A DNA stretch of 36,068 bases from Candidatus Brocadiaceae bacterium (GTDB lineage: Bacteria > Planctomycetota > Brocadiia > SM23-32), in assembly GCA_003551785.1 (NCBI GenBank), contig PUNP01000878.1, forward strand, positions 1-36,068. Direction: 5' to 3'. The position numbers were made by a program, and so were the translations under genes. Positions within the stretch are counted from its first letter, which is position 1, and each line of letters starts with the position of its first letter. The notes under the pieces were generated by a model. The model did not search any database, was not told where the DNA came from, and saw nothing but the letters and a program-made list of their open reading frames with translations. Below are positions 1 to 9,699 of this stretch, piece after piece.

Positions 1-3000
1 ATATCAAAATCGTGTTCAAGCTCCGGCGTAATGATACCGGGCACGGCAAAAACGGCGGTTATGGTCTTATCTTCCGTCATCCGAACCATTTCCTCTTCTC
101 TTGTGCTGCCCTCTATCTCATCATCACCGGTCCAGTACAAAAACTTGTAATCCATATCATCCGGAACAGATGCGCTGATACGAACCTCCTCGTCTTCATC
201 ATAAGTGCCGGTTCCTTCCAGCGTTCCAATCCCAACAGGGTCACTAAGCACATTCAACTCGAACTGTCGCGTTGTGCTTTCAAAATGCGCTTTAATCTCA
301 GTACTGCGTTTTGCATGCCAGGTCTGGACGGGACTGGATGGCTCAGAAACACCGTCATCGATCCCCGACCAATGGGTAAATTGGTATCCGGGCAGCGAGA
401 TCGCTCGCAGTTGGATTTTGGTTCCCCTCTCGGCCACTACACGCCTCAGTATCCCATAGTCTGAGTCTAAAAGAACCCGACCGGCAAAACCCGATTGGTA
501 GCTGTGCCACTGTCCGATTTCACCGCGGTTGACCTGTACCAGTCCCTGGGGCAGTTCCCGCGGATCATCGGTGTCGGGATGTCCGATCTTGATGCTCAGC
601 GCAGCCGTTTCGGGAGCAGCAACGGCAAGGGAATGATAATGCCCGCCGGAAACCGTACCGCGCATATCCCTGTCCGTATCCAGCTCGTAGGCCGCCCAGA
701 CATTGGTATCGTTTGGCCCGAACGGCTGGGTCAAAAGATACGGACGGGACTGCGGCGAATTATTGCCGTCAAGGTCGGCCTCGTTAATACCCAACTGACC
801 GTGATAATTGTTGCCCATCCCCCACATAGCATCTTCAGACCGAAGGAGTGAAAACTCTCCGGCGGCAACAATAACTTCAATATCCTCAATGTCGTTATCA
901 TGATTGTCCTGCTCCAGGGCGGCGACATCCGATTCATACGTACTGTTCGTGCCTCTGCCAAGCTGGCCGTATTTGTTATGCCCCCAGGCATAAACCTTCC
1001 CTGATTCTGTCAGGGCAAGCGAATGAGTATTACCGCCGTCAAGCGCTGTAATGCGATCGCCGCCAACGGCATTCTGAAGTTTGGTCATCAGGTTCGGGAC
1101 CAGAATGTCGTCACTTTGATCCTCTATAGCCAACTGCGCCCGATTATTCAGTCCCCATGCCAGCGGCGTGTTGTCTTCAAGAACAGCAAACCCGTGGTCC
1201 CCGCCCGAGGCTATCCAGTCGACGGACGGTGTCCTGTGCAGCCAGGCGGTGGCGTCAAGTGAAGCGGTCGCAAAATGGACAGGCACATCAAATGTGCCGT
1301 AAGAATCGCGCTCGTCGTCGGCATGAGAGTCGGGCGAAAAGGCTACTGCCGATATCCCACCAGCATGGCCCTCAATAGTGCGCACATGCGTTAAAAAACC
1401 GTCCAGATCATAACCATAACCACGATCGATTTTCCACAGTATTGTCGTAGCGTCCCTGGAGCCGGTAAGGATATAATCACCGAAACGGCAGAATGCGGCG
1501 GCCGTAACGCCAAGAGAATGCTCATTTCCCTGCTCACGCGCCTCATCCTCACCGAATTTCAATAGATGACTGCCCGTACCAAAATCCCACAACCTGACCG
1601 TTCGATCAGCCGAGGCGGTCAGAATGTAATCGCGATGGGGGTCGATAGCAACGGAATAAACGGAACCGCTATGGTAATGCATATCATCACCCAGCTCTTG
1701 TTCGAAAACATAATTGTCACCATCCCACTTCCAAAGTGACGCTCGCGCATTCACATGTCCACCGGCCTCTGCCCGCCCCCCTGACGAGCCGATAAGAACG
1801 TACTCACCGTCGTGAGTAACATCGATCGACAGCACCGAGCGGTCATGCAGCCTTTCATCGTCAGTGATATCCCATGTTCTGGCACCGACAACCTCGTCAT
1901 CGTCCAATTCCCAGACCCTGACATCTTTATTGACCGTCGCGGCGGCAAGGAACCACGCATCGCCGTCAGAAAAAGTTTCCAGCGCTGTCACCGCACCGTC
2001 TCTTTCGCTTTGATCATTAATATCCAGAATATATCCACCGGTTTCGGCATCCCACAGTTTAATTGTCGAATCGACGAACTGCGAGCCGGTAATGACATAG
2101 GCATCACACGGACTGAAGGCAACAGCTGAAATACGTTTCCTGTGGGCGTTATGGTCACCGTCGAGTATACTGAGCGGAGTCCCAAACGACAGTGAACCCG
2201 GCGCAGCATCCCAAATGATGGCAGTGCGATCATGCGACACAGTAACCAGTTTTGTCCCGTCATGGCTGAAGGCAATATCCGAAACAGCACCTTCATGTTC
2301 AGCGAGCCTTCGAATATTCAAGCCGTAAACCGGCACGGGAGCGGCGCTGTGCACTTTGCTGTTGTTACCGAGCTGTCCGTCAGCATTTTTCCCCCAGCTC
2401 CAGACCGATCCGTCGTTTTTAAGCGCATAGTTATGATTCCTTCCGGCTTCGACGGCAACGACTCCTTGCAGTTTTCCGGTCGGATCGCCCGGGTCGATCA
2501 CCTGAACGGGCAGCCGCGTCGGCTGATTGCTTGTCTCCCCGGTTCCGAGCTGGCCACGATCATTTCTGCCCCAGGCCCATACGGTGCCGTCCTGCAGCAC
2601 GGCCAGGGAGTGGAATTCTCCGGCAGCCACATACACAACATTGTCCAGTGTCTCTATCAAGCGCATAACATCAACAGTATCCTCATCGGCCCCCAATCCG
2701 GTCTGCCCCCAGTTATTACGCCCCCAGGCGAAAACCCGCCCATCGGCGCGCAGCGCAAGGGAATGATTGTGACCGGCAGCGACAAATTGCATGGAGAGCT
2801 GATGATACTGGCTTTTAACATAGGGATAGGAGCTGCCCAACTGATTATCAAACTGCCCATGCGGCTGAATAGGCTGATAATGGTCGAATCCCTGCCGAAA
2901 CTCCAGGTCGGGATAATACCACTGTCTTGTCCACCAATTATCAAGAGGAAATTCTCCTTCCCAACCGATATTACCACCCTCTGATTTTTCTTCTCCGTCA

Positions 3001-4025
3001 GCCGTTAAGTAATCGGGCCAGAACTTCCTGTGCATATGCGGCCAGCTTGTATCATATGGGGCATTGTCTGGTTCACCATAATACCCGGGAAACCCCATTT
3101 TATCCACACCTAACTGCCCAGAAGCCCCATATCCCCAGGACAGCACCGTGCCGGGAGCAACTTTAATATTGAAAGGTTCGCTTTCCAGTCCTAAAATATC
3201 CTCTTCAAAAATGTCGTCCCCATCATCGTCAGGATCGTCCTCCCCCCCAATCCAAAAGTTATAAGGTTCCGAACGAGGTCCCCTTTTCATCGGGTACCTC
3301 ACCGACAATTTATAATCCTGTCCCAGCCGATCGATACGCAGGTCATCCCATTGAACAAGCCCATCGGAATCCGGGATCAATTCCTCTGCTCCGCTGAGAA
3401 GAGCCCCGGCCATACCCGTCTCCCTTGCGATGTCGATGATGACCCCACTGGCGGCATTTTTGACCGGTTCACCATCATCATAAAGCAGCCTCGCCTGAAC
3501 AACTATCCCCAGAGTGCCTTCAGGATAATCATATCCTCCAACATCGGTGCCGAGTAAAGAATCTGCTGGTTGAACCTCATATTCAAGCTCATCAGCGAAA
3601 GAAAATCGGGCCTGATACTCCAGGGATTCGTCAGCAATACCTGAGGGTGGAGAAAATGACTCATTACTGCTAACCAGGTTCCCCCCCTCATACCACCCAT
3701 GAAATTTGTAATCATCCGAAACGGTGACTGAAAGGTTCACCTGAGTACCGACTTCAACGTCAACAAATTCGTAAGTTTCATCTCCGTCGACAGTGATTAC
3801 ACCGGCCATATGCCGATAATCCCAAGTTTCTAGAGGCAATGCCTGATTGGCATCAGTATCTACCCGAGCACCTTGCACCCGCACAAAATAATATTCCGTC
3901 TCCTCTTCGTCGTTATTATTATCCGCAAACAGGCAAGCAGTGATCGCAAAAAAAGAGAGGAAAAATATTGAAAGAAATTGTACAAGACCATATTTTACTA
4001 TCTTTGAGCTGTTTATATTACCCAT
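1..4025 (-). CDS. Giant secreted RCC1/WD40 nested-propeller protein (3' end beyond window)
   Basis: The frame is open without a stop from the ATG at 4025 to the left edge, so at least 1341 residues are encoded and the C-terminus lies outside. The N-terminus has a hydrophobic signal with a possible lipobox (ITAC), although ordinary cleavage after LFA is also possible. A beta-rich region follows. RCC1 half-blades start near residue 293 (VLSWGYG); four RCC1 blades are followed by seven WD40 repeats (about 575-930, e.g. TVRLWDF), then the remaining RCC1 blades to about 1136, then InlB-like/divergent bacterial repeats (KFLYWTGD). It is collinear with the gene directly upstream at 4181-9481, so the pair is a tandem duplication, with 155 bp between them. 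A GAGG sequence lies about 12 nt before the start. RCC1 and WD40 propellers are binding scaffolds; the ligand here is unknown. Role inferred: surface or secreted adhesion/binding protein. Confidence 0.88.
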   Translation of the reverse strand, partial: MGNINSSKIVKYGLVQFLSIFFLSFFAITACLFADNNNDEEETEYYFVRVQGARVDTDANQALPLETWDYRHMAGVITVDGDETYEFVDVEVGTQVNLSVTVSDDYKFHGWYEGGNLVSSNESFSPPSGIADESLEYQARFSFADELEYEVQPADSLLGTDVGGYDYPEGTLGIVVQARLLYDDGEPVKNAASGVIIDIARETGMAGALLSGAEELIPDSDGLVQWDDLRIDRLGQDYKLSVRYPMKRGPRSEPYNFWIGGEDDPDDDGDDIFEEDILGLESEPFNIKVAPGTVLSWGYGASGQLGVDKMGFPGYYGEPDNAPYDTSWPHMHRKFWPDYLTADGEEKSEGGNIGWEGEFPLDNWWTRQWYYPDLEFRQGFDHYQPIQPHGQFDNQLGSSYPYVKSQYHQLSMQFVAAGHNHSLALRADGRVFAWGRNNWGQTGLGADEDTVDVMRLIETLDNVVYVAAGEFHSLAVLQDGTVWAWGRNDRGQLGTGETSNQPTRLPVQVIDPGDPTGKLQGVVAVEAGRNHNYALKNDGSVWSWGKNADGQLGNNSKVHSAAPVPVYGLNIRRLAEHEGAVSDIAFSHDGTKLVTVSHDRTAIIWDAAPGSLSFGTPLSILDGDHNAHRKRISAVAFSPCDAYVITGSQFVDSTIKLWDAETGGYILDINDQSERDGAVTALETFSDGDAWFLAAATVNKDVRVWELDDDEVVGARTWDITDDERLHDRSVLSIDVTHDGEYVLIGSSGGRAEAGGHVNARASLWKWDGDNYVFEQELGDDMHYHSGSVYSVAIDPHRDYILTASADRTVRLWDFGTGSHLLKFGEDEAREQGNEHSLGVTAAAFCRFGDYILTGSRDATTILWKIDRGYGYDLDGFLTHVRTIEGHAGGISAVAFSPDSHADDERDSYGTFDVPVHFATASLDATAWLHRTPSVDWIASGGDHGFAVLEDNTPLAWGLNNRAQLAIEDQSDDILVPNLMTKLQNAVGGDRITALDGGNTHSLALTESGKVYAWGHNKYGQLGRGTNSTYESDVAALEQDNHDNDIEDIEVIVAAGEFSLLRSEDAMWGMGNNYHGQLGINEADLDGNNSPQSRPYLLTQPFGPNDTNVWAAYELDTDRDMRGTVSGGHYHSLAVAAPETAALSIKIGHPDTDDPRELPQGLVQVNRGEIGQWHSYQSGFAGRVLLDSDYGILRRVVAERGTKIQLRAISLPGYQFTHWSGIDDGVSEPSSPVQTWHAKRSTEIKAHFESTTRQFELNVLSDPVGIGTLEGTGTYDEDEEVRISASVPDDMDYKFLYWTGDDEIEGSTREEEMVRMTEDKTITAVFAVPGIITPELEHDFD

Positions 4026-4180
4026 TAAATCGTTTTAACCTCAAATTATTTTTCGCTGGGATAGCTTAAGCAGCCGCTACCCCCATCGATTATTATGTCG
4101 ATTTTAACGTTACGCAAACACTCCTTTCTGTGGCGGATAGGATTCAGGAAGAAAAGGAGCAGCGACGAGTGACTTATGAA

Positions 4181-7100
4181 TCAATTTACCATGCTGCCAT
4201 GACAATTCTGACTTTCAACATTATCCAATATTATCTTGCTCATTGCAACCAAAGGACGCAGCACTTCGGCAGTTACTTCCCTTAAGAGTGCTTTTCTGCT
4301 GATAAGACGGGCCAGTGGCGGGCTGCAGTTGTAATAAACTTTCACTAAATCATGCCCGAGCCGCGTCGGAAGCAGCACCCGGTCGCGGAACTGCCGCAAA
4401 TTCCGGACATCTACGGACTGGGAGGAGCCGTAGGCGGCCGTAGCGATGAAGCATTCATCACTGGAGCTACTGCTGCTGCGTTCCCTTTCCGAATAATCAG
4501 CCTCGATTTTAGTATTCGACCCCTTAATCAACTCCACTTCCCTATGTGACGGGGTATGGGCCGTGAACGACGGGTCTTCGAGTTCGCGGAATTCTATTTC
4601 ATACTTCCCCTCAACCATTACAACCGTGTCGTCACTGCCGAACCAATCAGTCGGTATGTCATGCACCGGTTCTCCATCGAACTGATCACTGATGCGCCAG
4701 GCTGCTCCGTAATCTTGTGCATAATCCGGCTTTAACTGCACCGTCAGTTCAGCAAATTCTTCTTCAGGGGCGGGCCGGACAATGATGGGGTCGGAGATGA
4801 GTCCGCTCTCGACGCCAGAGAGGTCTTTAGGCCCGCCGTCTTTGTATCTGACGGTAAAGATGCTGAAAATAGCGTTATCGTGTCCGCCGCGGGCATATTC
4901 CCGCTCAACTATATCGTCTTCGTCTATCGGGTACGTTCGGTCGGTAATGGGATTATATTTTTCCATACTGATAAACCCGCGCAGCTTGAACCTCACCAGG
5001 GTTTCCAATCCCTTTTCCGGCAATTTTATTTGGAAAACGTAAATATCCCCCGGTGTTTCTTCAATAACCTCCTCCTCATCATCATTCTGCTCATTATTTG
5101 CGGGTGCCGGCTCGTAATAATCAGCGGGCAGACGGTAAACCGATGTGAAAAACCCCGGCTGATCGTCAACTATCTCAATTCTGTTATCCCGATAATAACT
5201 TTCCCGTTCGTGCTCGCTGAAGTATCTGCTGTATTCCTGATATTCACATTCGCCGAATGTACCCGTTTCGAAACGATAATTGAAAGTATGCGTCTCACCG
5301 TCGTGGTCGTACTGCAAGGTGTAGAGATATTCCCTGTCATGGTTAAGAATTCCTAAAGGCAGCGCAAAATTAGGCCATCCCCCCGCCCCGTCATCCAGAT
5401 ACACGACAATATCATCCTCGGCGTCGACGATTGTGCGCCGGCGGTTGGTTACTCCGGAAGGTACGGTATCGGTGTGCGTAAGGCTCGGAGCGACGGGCAT
5501 CGGCTCAGCGCTTAAGTCCCTGTAAACGGGTGCGTCGAACACGGCAGTAACTGTTTTATCACCCGTCATGATGATCCGCTCCCTTCTGTTCGAACTTCCT
5601 TCTATTTCCGGGTCGCCCGTCCAGTAAAGGAATTTATGGTCGTTCGTTGAAAAGGGCCTGGCCGAAATAATGACCTCATCACCTTCATTATACGTTCCGG
5701 CCCCCTTGACGATCCCGCCCTCGGGCGGTGTTTGATTGATGGAAAGCTCATAGGTTCGCGTTCGGCTCTCGAAATGCGCGGTGACGGTAATATCCCTCTT
5801 CGCCTGGAATGTCAGCAGAGGATCAGCCGGATCAAAACTCTCACCGACATCCACGGGGCCTCGCCATTCTTTGAAATCATAGCCGGGGAGCGACAGGGCA
5901 CGCAACGTGATTTGAGTTCCTTTATCTGCCGTAATACTTTCGAGCAGACCTTGAGAAGTTTCGACGGAAATTCTGTCATGAGCGCCGGTATGAAAACTCA
6001 TTTTTTCGCCCGGCTCTCCCGTATCCAGCACAACAAGTCCGGAGACGGGTTGCTGGCTCGCGCCCAGTGCGACATGGATATTGATTTCGGCCCGTGGAGG
6101 CGAGACGACGGCAAGAGTATGAGCGGCACCGCCCGCCATCGATCCGCGTGCAGACGGCGCAGTCCAGGTATATGAACTCCAGGCGTTACCGTCAGTATCC
6201 TGAGGCTGTGATAATTTATACGCAAACGGCTGGTTGGAGTTATCCCCGTTTAAAATCGGACCGTTGATGCCCAGTTCACCAAATTCATTGCTTCCGATAC
6301 CCCACATTGCACTCTCCGAACGCAGCATGGAAAATTCCCCGCCCGCAGCAATAGCGATGATGTCTTCGACTGCGCCCCCGTCGTGGTCTTCTTCAATTTC
6401 AGCAATATCAAGTTCATATGTGCTTTTGGTGCCTCTTCCGAGCTGTCCAAAAACGTTATGTCCCCAGGCGAAAACCCGTCCTTTATTTGTCAGCGCCAAT
6501 GAATGAGTATTGCCGCCGTCTAAAGCTGCCACCTTTTCCCCCTCGTTACCGTCCATCATTTCAACCAGAGCGATTATTTTCGCCGGCGCGGTCTGATCCA
6601 GAGCCGATGTGCCCGTCCCGAGCTGCCTGTAATTGTTCAGTCCCCAGGCCAAAGGGGTATCGTCTTCCAGTATGGCGAAACCATGATCGCCACCCGCGGC
6701 GATCCATTGTGCTGCGGGGCGCTGGTGCAGCCAACCCAAACCGTCTTTTGAAGCCACCGCCATGTGCATGGGGGCTTCATACGAACCATAAATATCCCGG
6801 TTGTTACGGGCAACCTGCCTGTCAGGGGAAAAAGCAACGTGGGTAACAGTATCGCTATGGCCCTCGAGAGTGCGCAGCAATGTCAGAAAACCGTCGGCGC
6901 CCTCAAAAACACTTCTATCCAGCTTCCAAAGCCTTGCCGTCGCGTCACGTGAACCGGTAAGGATATGGTCACCGAAACGGCAGAATGCGGCAGCGGTGAT
7001 GCCGAGCAGATGCTCGCCGCCGTTAACTGCCTCCCCGAACTCTAAGATGTGCTCTCCCGTATCAAAATCCCACAACCTCACTGTCCGATCCAGACTGCCT

Positions 7101-9481
7101 GTGAGCAAGTAACGCAACTGCGGGTCGATAGCGACGGCGTAAACGGGAGCAGTATGGAATTTATCACCATCGGCCAGTTCGAGCGCTAAATCATATTGTC
7201 CGTAAGCCTCATCCCAACGCCACAAGGAAGCCCTGGCATCGGGATTTCCATCGTAAACAATACCGTCGGGGCCGACAGTGACGGCATCACTATCGCCGCC
7301 CCTGCCGCCCGATGATCCGACAAGTATGAACTTACCATCGGCAGTGGTATCGACGGACATAACGGACATATCGTGCAAATCCCCCTCAATCTCCCACTCC
7401 CGCAAGCCTGTTAATTCACCGCCGTCCAGTTCCCACACGCGGACTGTTCGATCGGTTGAGCCGGAGACGGCAAACCATTTCCGACCGTTTTGGAAAGTTG
7501 TGATGTCGGTCACCGCCCCGGAATGTCCGCCGATACGATCAGTACCATGTGCTTCCACCGACCACAGGTCGTCGATAAATTCTCCACCGGAATCCCAAAG
7601 TTTGACAGCGGTATCATCGCCGCCGGTGACAATGTATCGGCCGCAGGGACTGAAGGCGGCGGCGGTAAAAGCGCCGGAATGCGCGGACGAGCCGGATAGC
7701 TCCAAAACCACCTTACCTAAATTTTCCGAATAAGGATCGCTGTCCCACACGAGCGCGGTCGCATCCGCTGAAGGAGTAATCACTCGCGAGCCGTCATTGT
7801 TATAGGCAATAGCGGTAAGATTTGATTGCGGTTTAACCTTGTCAGAGAGGATGGAGACATTGATACCGGCGGTCTTGACCGGCGATTCAGCACGTTGATA
7901 CTTACCGCCGTCGCCGAGCTGCCCGTCGGAATTACGCCCCCATGCCCTGATGGAACCGTCGTTTTTCAGTGCATAACTATGGTTTTTCCCCGCCTCAACG
8001 GCAATTATGCCCTGAAGTACCCCCGTAGGATCATGATTGTCAATAACTTGCACAGGTGATATTTCATTAGCATCCGGGCCGAAACGATCGTTGCCGAGCT
8101 GACCGAATTCATTACTGCCCCACGCCCACACGGTGCCGTCCTGCAGCACGGCAAGTGAATGGTACTCACCGGCAGCGATGTCAATAACTTTGTCGAGTTG
8201 TTCAATGTGCTGGAGCGTGTTGATAGTTGCGTCATCAGAGCCGACTCCGAGTTGCCCGTGATTGTTGCGCCCCCAGGCAAATACAGCACCGTCGGCCCGC
8301 AATGCGAGTGAATGGTGACGGCCCGCGGCGACATACTGCATGGCATTCTGGCTGAGTTCATATTGTGCGGGATAGGGAAACGCGCCGCCGAGTTCGGCGT
8401 CGAATTGCCCGAACGGCTGAACCGGTTCATATCTGTCGATCCTTTGGTCAAAAGTATCGGCACGAGGATACTCCCACTCACGTTCCGGCCAATCATTCTC
8501 ATACCCGATATAACCGCTTTCGCCTTGTGGGCTGAAAGCCTCATGCATATGCGGCCAATCCGTGGAGAGGTAGTGTCCCGGCATGCCCATATTGTCGACG
8601 CCAAGCCGCCCGAAGGTGCCCGCGCCCCAGTTCAGCACTGTCCCGGGTGCCGCAATGATATTGAATTTATCACTGATGCCAGACACGTAATGTTCTTCGG
8701 GTTCATCAACGGGGCCTATTGTCGTTTGATAGCTGAAAACTAATTGATAATCGGGGCCGAGGCGGTCGATTTTGATCATATCGAAAACCGCGATTCCCTC
8801 ATCATCCGGCTCTACAGCTTCCGAATAAATGACGGCCCCCGGCATGCCGGTTTCTTTATGAATATCCACGACGACTTCTCCCCCCGCATTGGTTAAGGGG
8901 GTTCCGTCATCATAAAAGAGCTGAACCTCGATACTTTCGCCTTCCTTGGATTGAACTGTATCACCGGCAGGTCGGCCGATGTCGTCACGCCGGACATAGT
9001 CGTGGCCATCCTCCGGTGTGCCTAAGAACGAATCAATCGGTTGGTTCATAATTTTTATTTTGTTGACGACCGAGAAACGAGCCTGGTAAAAAGCATCCTC
9101 TTGAGGCAGTTCAAAATTGAGATCCCCGGTAAGCAATTCCCAGTCGTCCTGCTCATCCTCTTTTCCATACCATCCCAGGAATGCATAATCCGGAGAAACA
9201 GTAACGGACAGTTCGTGTGCCTGCCAATCCTCAAAATCAATATTTCCATAGCTCTGCTCTTGCTCACCTTCTATTACAATCGCACCGGCCGAATGAGGTT
9301 CCTGCCAGGTTTCGATTATATTACCATCGGAATCGATTCTGGCGCCTTCAACGTAAATTGTATAGCCAGCATGAGCCGCACGAGCAAAGGGTAAAGAAAC
9401 AAGCAGCAAAAGAGCGAGAACAAACGGCGTTATAATATTTTCCACCTGCCAAACTCTTCTGAGATACCCTTTATTCTGCAT
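4181..9481 (-). CDS. Giant secreted RCC1/WD40 nested-propeller protein with CFI-box C-terminus
   Basis: 1766 residues. A signal peptide ends near AHA (residue 38). A beta domain (40-275) is followed by RCC1 units: a lone second half-blade near 282 (VLNWGAG), full units near 381-515, and after a gap more units at about 925-1070 and a lone first half-blade near 1120 (AGGAAHTLAV). Between residues about 555 and 920 lie seven WD40 repeats (TVRLWDF, TARLWKL, AVKLWDS). Two InlB-like repeats follow (about 1135-1325, KFLYWTGD), then beta domains, a Ser-rich linker, and the CFI box starting at Cys1677 (CFIATAAYGS) with the family's LRxFRD and SPPLA motifs. Proteins with a CFI box are known as exported proteins with a presumed C-terminal processing or anchoring signal. 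An AGGTGG ribosome site precedes the ATG by about 5 nt. Function inferred: exported scaffold or adhesin. Confidence 0.93.
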   Translation of the reverse strand: MQNKGYLRRVWQVENIITPFVLALLLLVSLPFARAAHAGYTIYVEGARIDSDGNIIETWQEPHSAGAIVIEGEQEQSYGNIDFEDWQAHELSVTVSPDYAFLGWYGKEDEQDDWELLTGDLNFELPQEDAFYQARFSVVNKIKIMNQPIDSFLGTPEDGHDYVRRDDIGRPAGDTVQSKEGESIEVQLFYDDGTPLTNAGGEVVVDIHKETGMPGAVIYSEAVEPDDEGIAVFDMIKIDRLGPDYQLVFSYQTTIGPVDEPEEHYVSGISDKFNIIAAPGTVLNWGAGTFGRLGVDNMGMPGHYLSTDWPHMHEAFSPQGESGYIGYENDWPEREWEYPRADTFDQRIDRYEPVQPFGQFDAELGGAFPYPAQYELSQNAMQYVAAGRHHSLALRADGAVFAWGRNNHGQLGVGSDDATINTLQHIEQLDKVIDIAAGEYHSLAVLQDGTVWAWGSNEFGQLGNDRFGPDANEISPVQVIDNHDPTGVLQGIIAVEAGKNHSYALKNDGSIRAWGRNSDGQLGDGGKYQRAESPVKTAGINVSILSDKVKPQSNLTAIAYNNDGSRVITPSADATALVWDSDPYSENLGKVVLELSGSSAHSGAFTAAAFSPCGRYIVTGGDDTAVKLWDSGGEFIDDLWSVEAHGTDRIGGHSGAVTDITTFQNGRKWFAVSGSTDRTVRVWELDGGELTGLREWEIEGDLHDMSVMSVDTTADGKFILVGSSGGRGGDSDAVTVGPDGIVYDGNPDARASLWRWDEAYGQYDLALELADGDKFHTAPVYAVAIDPQLRYLLTGSLDRTVRLWDFDTGEHILEFGEAVNGGEHLLGITAAAFCRFGDHILTGSRDATARLWKLDRSVFEGADGFLTLLRTLEGHSDTVTHVAFSPDRQVARNNRDIYGSYEAPMHMAVASKDGLGWLHQRPAAQWIAAGGDHGFAILEDDTPLAWGLNNYRQLGTGTSALDQTAPAKIIALVEMMDGNEGEKVAALDGGNTHSLALTNKGRVFAWGHNVFGQLGRGTKSTYELDIAEIEEDHDGGAVEDIIAIAAGGEFSMLRSESAMWGIGSNEFGELGINGPILNGDNSNQPFAYKLSQPQDTDGNAWSSYTWTAPSARGSMAGGAAHTLAVVSPPRAEINIHVALGASQQPVSGLVVLDTGEPGEKMSFHTGAHDRISVETSQGLLESITADKGTQITLRALSLPGYDFKEWRGPVDVGESFDPADPLLTFQAKRDITVTAHFESRTRTYELSINQTPPEGGIVKGAGTYNEGDEVIISARPFSTNDHKFLYWTGDPEIEGSSNRRERIIMTGDKTVTAVFDAPVYRDLSAEPMPVAPSLTHTDTVPSGVTNRRRTIVDAEDDIVVYLDDGAGGWPNFALPLGILNHDREYLYTLQYDHDGETHTFNYRFETGTFGECEYQEYSRYFSEHERESYYRDNRIEIVDDQPGFFTSVYRLPADYYEPAPANNEQNDDEEEVIEETPGDIYVFQIKLPEKGLETLVRFKLRGFISMEKYNPITDRTYPIDEDDIVEREYARGGHDNAIFSIFTVRYKDGGPKDLSGVESGLISDPIIVRPAPEEEFAELTVQLKPDYAQDYGAAWRISDQFDGEPVHDIPTDWFGSDDTVVMVEGKYEIEFRELEDPSFTAHTPSHREVELIKGSNTKIEADYSERERSSSSSSDECFIATAAYGSSQSVDVRNLRQFRDRVLLPTRLGHDLVKVYYNCSPPLARLISRKALLREVTAEVLRPLVAMSKIILDNVESQNCHGSMVN

Positions 9482-9526
9482 TTTGCCACCTTGAAGTATG
9501 AATTAGATTTGCCAAAACATAACTGT

Positions 9527-9556
9527 AGTATATCAAATATAAGGTGCTAAAATCAA
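9527..9556 (-). promoter_or_regulatory. Candidate sigma-70 promoter of the CFI-box propeller gene
   Basis: Reading the minus strand, TTGATT (9556-9551), an 18-nt spacer and TATACT (9532-9527) lie about 45 nt before the ATG at 9481. The -10 matches 5 of 6 consensus bases and the -35 matches 4 of 6. The predicted leader is about 39 nt. It would drive 4181-9481 and possibly its downstream paralogue. Confidence 0.4.
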
Positions 9557-9621
9557 GATAAAAAGGACGTTAAGCATTGAAATGAGCTTACAGCTCATAT
9601 TTTATGTTCTTCATTCGTAAT

Positions 9622-9685
9622 CCCAGGATTCCATGTCCTATCAGACATTGCATCCTGGGCTATTATAAACACGTCCCTTCGGGAC
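9622..9685. repeat. REP-like double hairpin downstream of thiD
   Basis: Two adjacent hairpins. The first pairs CCCAGGAT (9622-9629) with ATCCTGGG (9652-9659) and has a second inner stem, ATGTC with GACAT. The second is GTCCC-TTC-GGGAC (9673-9685). The arrangement resembles REP-type palindromes common between genes of environmental bacteria, from memory and not searched. It sits 15 bp past the thiD stop, so it may stabilise or end the rny-flavodoxin-thiD transcript. There is no clear T-run, so a simple rho-independent terminator is less likely. Confidence 0.6.
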
Positions 9686-9699
9686 TCTTACTCTTCGGC

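Noticed and set aside
1..4025. Possible frameshift or pseudogene status of the first giant gene
   Set aside because: The frame is continuous from 4025 to the edge and stays collinear with its intact paralogue; it is only cut by the window.
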